A stretch of 64,000 bases of DNA from Desulfobacca sp. (GCA_020725545.1 DYEV01000024.1:1-64000), one strand, 5' to 3'. Shown: positions 25,576-35,146, counted from the first letter of the stretch. Notes: generated by a model not told the origin, from the sequence alone. Translations and numbers: made by a program.

Positions 25576-25754
25576 GGTTCCACTCCGATCACGTCGTTGG
25601 CGATGCATTTTGGTTCTGCCCCCGTCACCCAACCGCCGGGCAGCTTGGTGCTGTCGCCGTGGCTTACCAGAAGATTGCCAAAGGCGTCGCCTGTCAGTGC
25701 AGTGAGGATAATCTTATCCTGATCGCCAGGATGGTTTTTGTCGCCATCTCTCAT
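25569..25754 (-). CDS. small ORF overlapping suhB start
   Basis: 61 codons from ATG 25754 (an in-frame ATG at 25805 would give 78) ending at TGA that overlaps the suhB GTG (GTGTTGA). The sequence looks protein-like (KIILTALTGDAFGNLLVSHG, then GWVTGAEPKCIANDVIGVEP) and not low-complexity. The suhB ribosome binding site lies inside it, which implies coupled translation if it is real. No strong site precedes its own start and no family is recognised. Confidence 0.42.
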   Translation of the reverse strand: MRDGDKNHPGDQDKIILTALTGDAFGNLLVSHGDSTKLPGGWVTGAEPKCIANDVIGVEPC

Positions 25755-25873
25755 GCCGCACCAGACTCTTGCCTGGCAAGGCATTATACCATATGGCAAA
25801 GACAAAGGGGAATCACGCCGAGGCAGCTTGGGCTGCGTCCCGGGGCGATTCCCCCAGTTGGTGGCAGGGTGCC

Positions 25874-26467
25874 TTACTTCTTAAAGATATCGGTTCGGGT
25901 GATATTCATAAAGCGGGCGGCCTTGCCGGGTTCTTTATAATAAATCCGGACCTCGTCGCCGCTTTCCCAGGTCTCCGGGGGGCGATCCAGATGCTCTTCT
26001 GGGACACTGACGACTACATAGAGTTTCTGGCGGGCGGAATACATGGTCACGGTTTTGGTCTGCTTATCAATAATCGGGAGATTTTTCCCGGCCACCAGGG
26101 GGTCATCTTTAGCCACGCCGGTTTTCTTTTCCACCACCTGAATGGGAATGTCTATGAATCCCTGGACTTTGGGGTCAAAAATGGTGACGATTTTTTTATC
26201 CAAATCCAGCTTCATACGCAAGCCGGCCTTTGGTAAGGGCCCCGTTTCCATGGGATCGGTGGGGAGAACATAGCTATGGGGTGGGAGGGTATTGTAATCC
26301 GGGTTGCCGGGCTCGGCCTTTTTATCCTGGATCAGGGTGACGAGCCGTTTCTCTTTATCAAAAGCCACGACCCGACCTTGATCCACCTGTCCCAATTCGC
26401 CGCAGCCCAGGAGCATACTCAGGGGCAAGAGGATAAGGACAGCTCCGAACAGTGAACGTTTTCTCAT
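25874..26467 (-). CDS. lipoprotein, DUF4881-like
   Basis: 197 residues with a lipoprotein signal: MRKRSLFGAVLILLPLSMLL then GCGELG, cysteine at 22. The rest is a beta-rich periplasmic domain with VDQGRVVAFDKEKRLVTLI and a second similar half (NLPIIDKQTKTVTMYSARQ). It resembles DUF4881 proteins of sulfate reducers, which I recall near TauE-type exporters; function unknown. It is followed upstream by the TauE gene with a 28-base gap, in one minus-strand cluster. Confidence 0.7.
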   Translation of the reverse strand: MRKRSLFGAVLILLPLSMLLGCGELGQVDQGRVVAFDKEKRLVTLIQDKKAEPGNPDYNTLPPHSYVLPTDPMETGPLPKAGLRMKLDLDKKIVTIFDPKVQGFIDIPIQVVEKKTGVAKDDPLVAGKNLPIIDKQTKTVTMYSARQKLYVVVSVPEEHLDRPPETWESGDEVRIYYKEPGKAARFMNITRTDIFKK

Positions 26468-26495
26468 AATCGCCTTCTCCTTCCTGTGACCAGGG

Positions 26496-27557
26496 TTACT
26501 TCTGCTGCTGGGCTTTTTTCATGGCCACTTCCCGTCTGGCCCCGGCCACCATGCGCAGGAAAATATAAAGGGACATACCGGCCACCAGACCGAGGATGAG
26601 CACCGTGGCACCGCCGTCTAAATAGGCGGCGTAAGCGGGCATCTCTCTGGCCATGAGCTTGAGGACGATGGAAAGGGCGCAACCGATGACCGCCAGCCCA
26701 AAGGCGATGCGGATGCCATAACCTTTGATATACTTCGTGGCCACCGTGCCGATCTGGGCCCCCATGGAGGCGCCGATGAGCATGATGATGGCCGCCACCA
26801 GCTCGGTCCGGCCTTTGTAGGTATAGGTGGCGGTACCGTACAGACCCGAGATCATCACTTCAAAGAGGTCAGTCCCAACCGCCACGTGGGTGGGACAGCC
26901 GATGAAGTAGATGAGGGCCGGCATGCGGATAAGGCCGCCGCCGATTCCCAGGATGCCGGCCAGCCAGCCGGTGAGGAAGCTGACGACAATGGGCAGCCAG
27001 GCGGAGCAATAAATCTGGGCTGTCTTAAAATGCACCATGGGCGGGATTTTGATGGCATGGAAGGTCTTGTGCCATTCCAGACCGGTGGCCAGTTTGTCAA
27101 TTTCGCCACCCCGGGCCAGGGCTTCCCGCTCCTTGCGCCGTTTCTTGGCCACATCAGCAAAAACCATCCAGGCGATCAGTCCCAACAGGATGAGGTAGAG
27201 ATAGCGGACCACCTTCTCCACGGAGCCGATGCGCTCCAGCCACATGACCATCTGGGCCCCCACCTCGAAGCCGGCGACGGTGCCCACTATCATAATGATA
27301 CCGAGCCTATAATCAACGTTGCCGAACTTGCCGTGCCGCATGGTGGAGATCAGGGATTTGCCAGCCATGTGGGCGATGTCGGTACCGATGGCGAAGGCCA
27401 TGGGGAAACCCAGGATATTCAAGCCCGGCGTCACCATCCAAGCGCCGCCCATCCCGAAAAAACCGCCGATAATGCCGACGCCGATCCCCAAAATAATCAG
27501 GCCGGGCCAGAAGATTTTGACTCCGGCAATGGGCATCATAACATAGAAAAATTCCAT
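26496..27557 (-). CDS. TauE/SafE family sulfite/anion exporter
   Basis: A 353-residue inner-membrane protein with about eight helices in two halves, each opened by a Gly-rich stretch: GVGIIGGFFGMGGAWMVTP and LAGILGIGGGLIRMPALI. The insertion between them (about 135-180) is cytoplasmic and charged. The family moves sulfite, sulfonates or sulfolactate-type anions. In a sulfate reducer it may handle sulfite or related anions. Neighbours on both sides are small accessory proteins often seen with it. Confidence 0.88.
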   Translation of the reverse strand: MEFFYVMMPIAGVKIFWPGLIILGIGVGIIGGFFGMGGAWMVTPGLNILGFPMAFAIGTDIAHMAGKSLISTMRHGKFGNVDYRLGIIMIVGTVAGFEVGAQMVMWLERIGSVEKVVRYLYLILLGLIAWMVFADVAKKRRKEREALARGGEIDKLATGLEWHKTFHAIKIPPMVHFKTAQIYCSAWLPIVVSFLTGWLAGILGIGGGLIRMPALIYFIGCPTHVAVGTDLFEVMISGLYGTATYTYKGRTELVAAIIMLIGASMGAQIGTVATKYIKGYGIRIAFGLAVIGCALSIVLKLMAREMPAYAAYLDGGATVLILGLVAGMSLYIFLRMVAGARREVAMKKAQQQK

Positions 27558-27575
27558 ATATACCTCCCAGCTTTT

Positions 27576-27872
27576 TTAGTGTTCGGCCAGTTCTCGGGAT
27601 GACAGGTCAATGCCGATACGCGCCATGATAAAGTCGGTGATAATCCCAAAAAGCAGGCCGACGATGGGAATCGTGATGACAGTCACCACGGTGAACCAAA
27701 AGTGGCTTTCATTATAGAGATTGGTCCACCAGGCTTCCCAACCGGTGAAATTCCGGGTATCGGCCACTACAACCAGAGGCTCGGCCTTGGGGCCCGCGGC
27801 CAGGGCTAAACTGGGTGCCAGCAGGATCGTCATAATGGTGAAACTAAATAATTTACTCAGAAACCGCCGCAT
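27576..27872 (-). CDS. small membrane protein, DVU0150-like
   Basis: 98 residues: N-terminal signal or anchor (SFTIMTILLAPSLALA) and one further helix (FWFTVVTVITIPIVGLLFG) with acidic/aromatic GWEAWWTNLYNESH between. It resembles the DVU0150 family of Desulfovibrio, conserved beside TauE-type exporters. It is 18 bases before the exporter gene and probably forms part of the transporter. Confidence 0.72.
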   Translation of the reverse strand: MRRFLSKLFSFTIMTILLAPSLALAAGPKAEPLVVVADTRNFTGWEAWWTNLYNESHFWFTVVTVITIPIVGLLFGIITDFIMARIGIDLSSRELAEH

Positions 27873-27890
27873 AATTTATTCCCTCCATAA

Positions 27891-28301
27891 TTAACGCACT
27901 AGAGTTACTTCGCAGGGGGCGTTGGCTACCACCTTGCCGGCGGTGCTCCCCATGAGAATCCTGGCCAGACCACTCTGCCCGGTCGCTCCCATGATAATCC
28001 GATCGAACTTTTCCTCTTCGGCCAACCGGATGATGTTATTGGCTGGCACCAAGCCGATCTCGAAGACGGTCTCCACTTCGATACCTTTGGCGGCAAACAT
28101 GGCCTTGGCCTCGTCCAGCCAATCTCGGTATTCCTCGTTCAGCTTGTCCTGAATATTGCGCATTTCATCCAGAATGGTGCCGGCGGCCGGAGCCACCGAC
28201 ATGATGGTGATTTTGGCACCCTGCTTTTCCGCCAGCTCCAAGCCGCGTTCCAGGGCCTTGCGGCTGTGCTCAGAGCCGTCGATGGGTATCAATACTTTCA
28301 T
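27891..28301 (-). CDS. universal stress protein (UspA family)
   Basis: 136 residues with the UspA fold: N-terminal MKVLIPIDGSEHSRKALERG and C-terminal ATP-binding motif IIMGATGQSGLARILMGSTA. The ATG at 28301 is seven bases after AAGGAGG. It is the first gene of the minus-strand cluster leading to the exporter and lipoprotein. Role: ATP-binding stress or regulatory protein, possibly acting on the exporter. Confidence 0.92.
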   Translation of the reverse strand: MKVLIPIDGSEHSRKALERGLELAEKQGAKITIMSVAPAAGTILDEMRNIQDKLNEEYRDWLDEAKAMFAAKGIEVETVFEIGLVPANNIIRLAEEEKFDRIIMGATGQSGLARILMGSTAGKVVANAPCEVTLVR

Positions 28302-28817
28302 GTACACACCTCCTTAAAAAATAATTTCTTCCAACCCACTGGCGCGGTTGCCGACAAGATGATGACTTCACGAAAAGGAATGAGCAATACCTATGCCAAG
28401 ATCGTTCGAACGGGGGCTTAAGCAATTGTTAAGAAATTACAAAGCACTTAGGCAGCAGGGACTTCCTTGGCATTCATCCGCTTGTCAAGAATTTTTACAA
28501 GGTGTAAAACAGCCGGCAATGCTGGCGCCCCTCGAGATAAAAAAACCTTGGGCTTTCTTAGAAAGAAAAAAATCGGCGGGACCTTTGGGCAAAGAGCTGG
28601 CTTGATCATGCGGGACGACGGAAAACGGCAGAACTGCTGAAAATCATTCGAATTATGGCTGCATTCAGCATACCGCATAAAAAAAACGACGTGATGCCAG
28701 GGGCTCAGAAGAATGTGTTTTGCAGTTCTCTTCCCGAAAGGGCATGGAGTATGCTATATTTATCACAAGGGGCTTTCCTCCCGCTGACAAGCCTCATTAC
28801 CTAAAAGGAAGGCGGCT
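28302..28817. other. divergent intergenic region
   Basis: 516 bases between the usp cluster (minus) and the PEP-synthase-like gene (plus). A 70-codon plus-strand ORF at 28393-28605 lacks a ribosome binding site and is not called. The region contains AT-rich stretches and the sigma54-like site at 28740-28755. Confidence 0.4.
28740..28755 (+). promoter_or_regulatory. possible sigma54 (-24/-12) promoter
   Basis: GGCATG-N4-ATGCT places GG and GC exactly 12 bases apart, matching the spacing of TGGCACG-N4-TTGCW with some mismatches. The start of transcription would be near 28767, about 50 bases before the GTG of the next gene. No enhancer-binding protein is in the window. Confidence 0.35.
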
Positions 28818-31475
28818 GTGGGCACTATCCTTGGCAACCTCAAGACGTTATGGCGATCCTTAGTGAAAAAGGAGGCCGTAGAGGAGGACATCGGTGGTGT
28901 CTTTCGCTTCAAATACGGCCTTTTCAAGGAACTGTTAAATTCCAATACCCAATTGTTGAATATCATTACCGACATGGAGGAAAAGCTGAAAGGGCACCAA
29001 CTCTTCGGCATGTCGTATATCCGCGCCAACGCCAGCCGGGCCGTCTTCCATGCCTTCCGCATGGTGAAAAGCCTGGATGTCCTCTCCGGCCATCGCTATA
29101 GCCAGCTCTATCCGGTCCTCGAGGAGATTCACCAGAAAATCAAAGCCGAACTGGAAACCAAAAGGGAAGGGACGGCTGCGGCCTTGGTCTTACCGTATGC
29201 TGCCATTTTTAAAGAGATGGTGGATGTGGTGGGCGGGAAGAACGCCCATCTGGGGGAAGCCCAAAACCGTCTGCAGCTGCCGGTGCCCCTGGGTTTTGCC
29301 ATCACCACCAATGCCTATGACGCCTTTTTGGCCCACAATGATCTGGTGGAAGAAATCAACAAGAGGAAATTAGCTATAGACATCAATGATGTGGAGAGCA
29401 TCCGGCAGACCAGCGAAGAAATTCAGGCCCTAATAATTGCCGCCCAGATGCCCCCGGCCTTGGAGCAGGCCATTTTAGAGGCCTATGAGGACATGGCCCG
29501 CCAACTGGGCCGCGGCGAGGCCTTGCGGGTTTCTCTGCGCAGCAGCGCCATTGGTGAGGACAGCGACCTGTCCTATGCCGGCCAATACCTGACAGCCCTG
29601 AACGTGACCGCAGACAGACTGCTCTCCACATATAAAACCATTGTGGCCAGCCTCTATACCCCCCAGGCCATCTCTTATCGCCTGGTGAAAGGGATCCGGG
29701 ATGAAGACACCGCCATGAGCGTGGCCTGTCTGCAGATGGTTGACGCCAAGGCTAGCGGCGTCATGTATTCCCGCCATCCGGTGCGCATCCTGGAGGACAA
29801 CATCATCATTAATGCGGTCTGGGGTTTGGGTCCGTATGTGGTGGAGGGGATTCTGACCCCGGATACGTATATTGTTGCCAAAGATGCCGATTTCACAATA
29901 CTCTCCACCCAGGTCATGCCCAAACCGGTGCAATTGGTGAATAATCCTACCGGCGGGGTGGAGGAGCGGCCCGTCCCGCCAGAGAATCAGGAGGCCCCCT
30001 GTCTCACTCCGGAGCAGATGCAGACCCTGGCCTCCTATGCGCTTCAGTTAGAAAAGCATTACGGTGTGCCGCAAGATATTGAGTGGGCCTTGGACCAGGA
30101 AGATCGCCTCCTGATTTTGCAGTCCCGACCGCTGCGTCTGAAAAAGCCCACCGCCGGTGACGTTCAGGCCATCCCGCGTCTTGAGGGGTATCCCCTGTTG
30201 GTAGAGGGTGGCGCCGTTGCCTGTGCCGGAGTAGGCTGCGGCCCGGCCTATTATGTCCGTGACCTGGCGGATTTAAAGGATTTCCCCGACGGTGGGGTCC
30301 TGGTGGCCAATCATTCCTCCCCCCAATTCGTCATCGTCATGGGCCGGGCTGCAGGCATTGTCGCCGACCATGGCAGTGTCAGCGGCCACATGGCGGCCTT
30401 GACCAGGGAGTTTGGGGTACCCACCATTTTGGGGGCTGAGGGGGCCAGCAAAGCCATTGCGCCGGGCACTGAGGTCACCGTGGATGCTTACTCCGGCCGC
30501 GTCTATCAGGGCCGGGTGCGGGAACTGTTGGAGTTGCAGCAGCCGCGGGAGACTCACATGCAGGGTACGCCGGTCTATCAGACCCTGCGGCGGGTGGCGG
30601 ACCTGGTTATCCCTTTAAATCTGGTAGATCCCCAAGCCCCCACCTTTACAGCCGAAAACTGCCAGACCCTCCATGATATCTCTCGCTTTGTCCATGAGAA
30701 CTCTTATAAGGTCATGTTTCAGGTCAGCGACCTGGTCTCCTATGAGAAAGGCGGGGCGGTAAAATTGACCGCCCCCATCCCCCTGGATCTGTATATCGTG
30801 GATCTGGGGGAAGGGTTACGGGATCGGGACCCCCGGGAGACCACGGTAACCGTTGCGAATATTGCCTCGGTGCCCTTTCAGGCCTTGTTGCAGGGGATGC
30901 TGCATCCGGATTTGCAGGGAATAGAACCACGTCCCATTCATGTTTCTGGTCTTCTGGCAGTCATGCGTGAGCAGATGCTGGCGCCCGTTGGCGATCGCTT
31001 CGGTGACCGCAGCTATGCGGTGATTTCCGGCAAATATCTCAATTTCAGCTCCCGGGTAGGCTACCATTACAGCGTCCTGGACGCCTACTGCGGCAACACC
31101 ATTAATAATAATTACATAACCTTTTCCTTCAAAGGGGGGGCGGCCGATGACGTCCGCCGCAATCGCCGGGTCCGGGCCATTGCCAGAGTTCTAGAGCATT
31201 ATGATTTTGCCGTAGCCGTTAAAGGAGATCAGGTCCAAGCCCGTTTTTTAAAATACCCCTGTCCGGTTATTGCCGAAAAACTAGAAATGATCGGCCGCTT
31301 GCTGCTCTTCACCCGGCAGATGGATATGCTCATGAACAGCGAGTACAGCGTTGAACTCGTGGTTCAAAACTTTTTAGCCGGCAATTACCGGCTGGACCGC
31401 CTCAGCCTCGGGCAGAGGGAACCGGAGCCAAGCGAGTCGACTGAGGTGCCGTCTACAGAAGTACGACGGGAATAA
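28818..31475 (+). CDS. PEP/pyruvate-binding protein, PEP-synthase-like (paralog 1)
   Basis: 885 residues. Parts in order: an N-terminal helical domain (about 1-110), a pyruvate-phosphate-dikinase-type ATP-grasp domain (about 120-460; RVSLRSSAIGEDSDLSYAGQ, ASGVMYSRHPVR, DIEWALDQEDRLLILQSRPL), a phosphohistidine swivelling domain (about 480-570; DHGSVSGHMAALTREFGVP with the expected His), and a ~300-residue C-terminal domain I do not recognise. The PEP-binding TIM barrel of true PEP synthase is absent, so it may phosphorylate something else. GTG start behind AAGGAAGG. A close paralog lies at 35471-38071 on the other strand. Confidence 0.85.
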   Translation: MGTILGNLKTLWRSLVKKEAVEEDIGGVFRFKYGLFKELLNSNTQLLNIITDMEEKLKGHQLFGMSYIRANASRAVFHAFRMVKSLDVLSGHRYSQLYPVLEEIHQKIKAELETKREGTAAALVLPYAAIFKEMVDVVGGKNAHLGEAQNRLQLPVPLGFAITTNAYDAFLAHNDLVEEINKRKLAIDINDVESIRQTSEEIQALIIAAQMPPALEQAILEAYEDMARQLGRGEALRVSLRSSAIGEDSDLSYAGQYLTALNVTADRLLSTYKTIVASLYTPQAISYRLVKGIRDEDTAMSVACLQMVDAKASGVMYSRHPVRILEDNIIINAVWGLGPYVVEGILTPDTYIVAKDADFTILSTQVMPKPVQLVNNPTGGVEERPVPPENQEAPCLTPEQMQTLASYALQLEKHYGVPQDIEWALDQEDRLLILQSRPLRLKKPTAGDVQAIPRLEGYPLLVEGGAVACAGVGCGPAYYVRDLADLKDFPDGGVLVANHSSPQFVIVMGRAAGIVADHGSVSGHMAALTREFGVPTILGAEGASKAIAPGTEVTVDAYSGRVYQGRVRELLELQQPRETHMQGTPVYQTLRRVADLVIPLNLVDPQAPTFTAENCQTLHDISRFVHENSYKVMFQVSDLVSYEKGGAVKLTAPIPLDLYIVDLGEGLRDRDPRETTVTVANIASVPFQALLQGMLHPDLQGIEPRPIHVSGLLAVMREQMLAPVGDRFGDRSYAVISGKYLNFSSRVGYHYSVLDAYCGNTINNNYITFSFKGGAADDVRRNRRVRAIARVLEHYDFAVAVKGDQVQARFLKYPCPVIAEKLEMIGRLLLFTRQMDMLMNSEYSVELVVQNFLAGNYRLDRLSLGQREPEPSESTEVPSTEVRRE

Positions 31476-31650
31476 AACGATACGGCGTCAGAGGTAAGTC
31501 CTGCTCCTTCGGTTTTTGCTATTGGCCACAGGTCACTGACCACTGCTTTAGGCGTCGAGGCCAACAAAACTAATGATAACAGACGAGCGCCCAGCAGGCA
31601 GCGGGCTTCAGCTGGCCCACCCCAGGCCACTATCCTGGAGGCGATTCTGG

Positions 31651-33306
31651 ATGGTAGATGAGAAATATCGACAATTTTGGTGGCAGATTACCCTCACAAA
31701 AATTCTTTTCTCCATCCTCCCCCTTATCCTCTTGGTCTTCGTACTTTATGGCCATTTTAGCGACGCCTATAAAACCAAAGTCCTGGAGGCACTCAGAACT
31801 CTGGCCACTAACCGCCAAGGGGCCCTGGATCTGTTCCTGGAGGAACGAATTGCCCAATTGGTGACGTTGGCCAACACCAATTCACTGGCCCAGCTATCGG
31901 ATGAAGATTATCTGAATCGAGTCTTCAATATTGTGCAGGCCCACTCTCGGTCCTACATCGATTTGGGGGTCATTGACGAAAACGGCGATCACCTGGCCTA
32001 CGTGGGCCCCTATTACAATATCCTGAAAGGAGTCAATTATCGCAACGAACCTTGGTTCGACGCGGTCTTGAACTCCGGTGTTTTTGTCAGCGATGTCTTC
32101 TTGGGGTTTCGCAAGGTGCCCCACTTTATCATCGCCGTCCTGGTGCGGGAGAAATACCGAAGCTGGATCATACGCGCCACCATTGATTCCAATGTCTTGG
32201 AAAATATTGTCCAGGCGGCCCACATCGGCAAAAGTGGGGATGCCTATCTCGTTAACCGGGACAATTTATTGCAGACCAAACCCCGGTTTGGAGGGAATCT
32301 GTTGGAAAGGCCTCCCGGCCCGGATTTTTCTGCGACCGTGGGGCTGAGGGTGGAAGAAATAACCGCCGGGACCGATCCCGCTTTGTTCGCGGCCATCCAG
32401 ATTAAGACGAAACGCTGGGTCCTGGTCATTCGGGAAGATCCCCGAGAACCCCTGGCACCCTTGCTGCGCACCAAATACCTGCTGGGCTTGCTCTCCCTTT
32501 TGGGATTGAGCCTTATAGTCATCGGGTCGGTTTATACCACAAAAAAAGTCTTGGACCGCTTGATCCTCAGTGATCTGGAAAAGGCCAGAAGTGATGAGGT
32601 TCTGCTGCACGAAAGCAAAATGGCCGCCCTGGGCAAACTGGCGGCGGGCGTGGCTCACGAAATCAACAATCCTCTGGCGGTCATCAGCGAAGAGGCGGGC
32701 TGGATGAAGGACCTCCTCCAAGAGGATGACGTCAAGGCGAGCCCCCACCTCCAGGAGTTTCAGGAATCCATCAAAAAAATCGAGTATCATGCCAACCGGG
32801 TCAAAAAGGTGACGCACCGGCTGCTAGGTTTTGCTCGCCGAATGGAACCGACTATGGAAAAGGTCATGATCAATGCGGTCCTGGAAGAATGTGTCGGCTT
32901 CCTGGAAAACGAGGCTCGCTATCGCAATATCACCATCGAGAAAAAGCTGGCTGACGATCTGCCCACTATTGCCAGCGATCCCAGCCAGTTGCAGCAGGTG
33001 TTTTTGAATATTCTCAATAATGCCATTGACGCCATCGGCAAGGACGGGGTCATTACTCTGAAAACCTTCCATGAACCTGAAAGTGAGCAGGTGGTGGTGC
33101 AGATCGCTGATACCGGCCCGGGGATCTCCAAAGATCTGTTGCCGAAAATATTCGACCCGTTCTTCACCACCAAAGAGGTGGGGAAAGGCACCGGCCTGGG
33201 CTTATCCATCTCCCATAGCATCATCGAAAAACTGGGCGGCAACATGTCCGTGGACAGCGAAGTGGGACATGGCACTACCTTTACCATCGCTTTACCGATC
33301 AAGTGA
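31651..33306 (+). CDS. sensor histidine kinase with Cache-type domain
   Basis: 551 residues: TM1 (about 19-37), an extracytoplasmic Cache-type sensor (about 38-275; IVQAHSRSYIDLGVIDENG, GPYYNILKGVNYRNEPWF), TM2 (about 280-300), then HisKA (ALGKLAAGVAHEINNPLAVI, phospho-His) and HATPase_c (FLNILNNAIDAIG, IADTGPGISKDLL, KEVGKGTGLGLSI). The ATG at 31651 has GGAGG nine bases upstream. Cache domains sense small organic acids or similar ligands. It leads a kinase-receiver-kinase-receiver series. Confidence 0.9.
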   Translation: MVDEKYRQFWWQITLTKILFSILPLILLVFVLYGHFSDAYKTKVLEALRTLATNRQGALDLFLEERIAQLVTLANTNSLAQLSDEDYLNRVFNIVQAHSRSYIDLGVIDENGDHLAYVGPYYNILKGVNYRNEPWFDAVLNSGVFVSDVFLGFRKVPHFIIAVLVREKYRSWIIRATIDSNVLENIVQAAHIGKSGDAYLVNRDNLLQTKPRFGGNLLERPPGPDFSATVGLRVEEITAGTDPALFAAIQIKTKRWVLVIREDPREPLAPLLRTKYLLGLLSLLGLSLIVIGSVYTTKKVLDRLILSDLEKARSDEVLLHESKMAALGKLAAGVAHEINNPLAVISEEAGWMKDLLQEDDVKASPHLQEFQESIKKIEYHANRVKKVTHRLLGFARRMEPTMEKVMINAVLEECVGFLENEARYRNITIEKKLADDLPTIASDPSQLQQVFLNILNNAIDAIGKDGVITLKTFHEPESEQVVVQIADTGPGISKDLLPKIFDPFFTTKEVGKGTGLGLSISHSIIEKLGGNMSVDSEVGHGTTFTIALPIK

Positions 33307-33369
33307 GCATTGCCCGGGGAGACCTCACGGTTTGACAACACCTTTGGAAAAATCTGAAAGGAGCGCGAT

Positions 33370-33771
33370 ATGGAGACATTCCGGATTCTGATTGTGGACG
33401 ATGAAGATGATTTTCGGGAGGCCATCATGAAGCGTCTCCGGGCTCGCAAAATGGAAGTGGCAGGCGCCAACAGCGGGCCCAAGGCCCTGGAGATGCTGGA
33501 TGAACAAGAATTTGACGTCATCGTCCTGGACGTCAAGATGCCGGGCATGGATGGCATTGAAACCTTGCGGGCCATCAAACAGAAAAAACCGTTGGTGGAG
33601 GTAATTATGCTCACCGGTCATGCCTCAGTGGAATCGGGCATCCAGGGCATGCAGTTGGGCGCCTTCGATTATGTCATGAAGCCGGTGGCCCTGGATGACC
33701 TCATGGATAAACTCCGGCAGGCTTATGAAAGAAGAGTGTTACAGTTGGAATATGGCCGCAAGAACATCTAG
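33370..33771 (+). CDS. single-domain response regulator 1
   Basis: 133 residues, a receiver domain only: acidic pocket ILIVDDEDDFRE, phospho-acceptor Asp in FDVIVLDVKMPGMDG, Thr in MLTGHASVES, Lys in DYVMKPVAL. No output domain, so it must act through protein contacts or as a phosphorelay intermediate. AAAGGAG precedes the ATG. Its nearest partner is the upstream Cache kinase. Confidence 0.93.
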   Translation: METFRILIVDDEDDFREAIMKRLRARKMEVAGANSGPKALEMLDEQEFDVIVLDVKMPGMDGIETLRAIKQKKPLVEVIMLTGHASVESGIQGMQLGAFDYVMKPVALDDLMDKLRQAYERRVLQLEYGRKNI

Positions 33772-33797
33772 TTACTGGATGGGGCCGAGACAAAAAC

Positions 33798-34748
33798 ATG
33801 ACGGACAGCACCCCTCACCTCCCCGGACAGGAATCATGGCCGGGGCTCTGGCATCATTTAGCCGTTTATGGCAGCTCCTGGCTTGTCGCCATGTTGGCCA
33901 TCATTCTGGGGATGTTCGTCAGCCTGCTGCTAGGGCTGGTTGCCGCGCTGGCGGCGGGGCTCTCTTTTTTGACGATACATCGCTTGCTCCGGCAGAAAGC
34001 CGTCGCGGATCAGGAAAAACACCTGGTCGATGAACAATTGCTGCAATCTCAGAAACTGGCTGCTCTAGGGAAACTATCCGCCGGGCTGGCTCATGAGATC
34101 AACAACCCTTTGGCCATCATCCGGCAGGAAGCCGAGTGGCTGCTGTTTTTGTGCCGGCAGTCCGAGCCTCTGGACATGACGGAAGCGATCAGCGGTCTGC
34201 GCCAAATACTCAAACAGGTGGATCGCAGCCGGGAAATTACGACAAACCTTTTGAATTTTGCCCGGCGGCAGCAACCGATTGTCCAGGCGGTGAACCTGAA
34301 CCGCTTAGTGGGAGATATGGTGCGCCTGGTGGCCAAAGAGACGGAGCAGCGCCGGATTACCGTCGTCACGCAACTGGCCCCGGATCTGCCGTCCATCAAT
34401 AGTGACGCGCCGCTGCTGCGCCAGGTGATCCTAAACCTCTTGAATAATGCCATGCAGGCCATTGATCAGGATGGCACCATTACCATCAGCACCCAGCCGA
34501 CCGAGCCGGAAGCCATCCTCATCCAGATTCATGACACCGGTTGCGGCATCTCCAAGGAGCTCCTCCCCCGAATCTTCGACCCGTTTTTTACCACCAAACC
34601 TCAAGGCAAGGGCACCGGTCTGGGTCTATCCATCTGCCACGGCATCATTGAACGTTTAGGGGGGACCATCACGGTGGCCAGCGAAGTAGGGAAAGGCTCC
34701 ACTTTTACCGTGAAGCTGCCCATCACCCTGACGCCCAAGGAGATTTGA
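33798..34748 (+). CDS. membrane-anchored histidine kinase without sensor domain
   Basis: 316 residues: a short N-terminus, one hydrophobic hairpin (about 23-60; SSWLVAMLAIILGMFVSLLL) and then HisKA (ALGKLSAGLAHEINNPLAII) and HATPase_c (ILNLLNNAMQAID, DTGCGISKELLPR, GKGTGLGLSICHG). With no loop between the helices it may sense membrane state or a partner protein. It lies between the two receivers and its stop is two bases before the next ATG. Confidence 0.9.
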   Translation: MTDSTPHLPGQESWPGLWHHLAVYGSSWLVAMLAIILGMFVSLLLGLVAALAAGLSFLTIHRLLRQKAVADQEKHLVDEQLLQSQKLAALGKLSAGLAHEINNPLAIIRQEAEWLLFLCRQSEPLDMTEAISGLRQILKQVDRSREITTNLLNFARRQQPIVQAVNLNRLVGDMVRLVAKETEQRRITVVTQLAPDLPSINSDAPLLRQVILNLLNNAMQAIDQDGTITISTQPTEPEAILIQIHDTGCGISKELLPRIFDPFFTTKPQGKGTGLGLSICHGIIERLGGTITVASEVGKGSTFTVKLPITLTPKEI

Positions 34749-34750
34749 AC

Positions 34751-35146
34751 ATGCCCACAGGACCGAGTATCCTCCTGGTCGACGACGAGGAACGTTTCCG
34801 CCAGAACCTGAAGAAAATGCTGACGGCGCATGGCCTGACGGTAACTGCCGTCGGCAGCGGCGACCAGGCCTTGGCCGAATTGGCCAAACAGCCGTACGAC
34901 GTCATGCTCCTGGATATGCGGATGCCGGGTCTCAGCGGCTTGGAGACCTTGGCGATTCTGAAAAAGGACTATCCGGAGACGGAGGTCATCGTCCTCACCG
35001 GCCACGCCTCCGTGGATGCGGCTGCAGAGATCATCCGGCTGGGCGGCTTCGAATTCCTCCTGAAACCCTGCCCCTTGGAAGAGATTATCGCCAAGATCGA
35101 ATCGGCTTATGAACGCAAATTAGCCCGCCAGGAGAGACCCGGTTGA
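34751..35146 (+). CDS. single-domain response regulator 2
   Basis: 131 residues, receiver only: ILLVDDEERFRQN, Asp in YDVMLLDMRMPGLSG, VLTGHASVDAA, FLLKPCPLEE. The ATG at 34751 has AAGGAG eight bases upstream; a TTG at 34745 overlapping the kinase stop is the alternative. Similar in layout to receiver 1, so the two kinase/receiver pairs probably arose by duplication. Confidence 0.92.
   Translation: MPTGPSILLVDDEERFRQNLKKMLTAHGLTVTAVGSGDQALAELAKQPYDVMLLDMRMPGLSGLETLAILKKDYPETEVIVLTGHASVDAAAEIIRLGGFEFLLKPCPLEEIIAKIESAYERKLARQERPG

Noticed and set aside
24793-25632. suhB start at 25632 or 25608
   Set aside because: Neither ATG has a ribosome binding site, while the GTG at 25575 does and sits at the conserved N-terminus.
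28393-28605. 70-codon ORF before the PEP-synthase-like gene
   Set aside because: No ribosome binding site at sensible distance and no recognisable features; left as intergenic.
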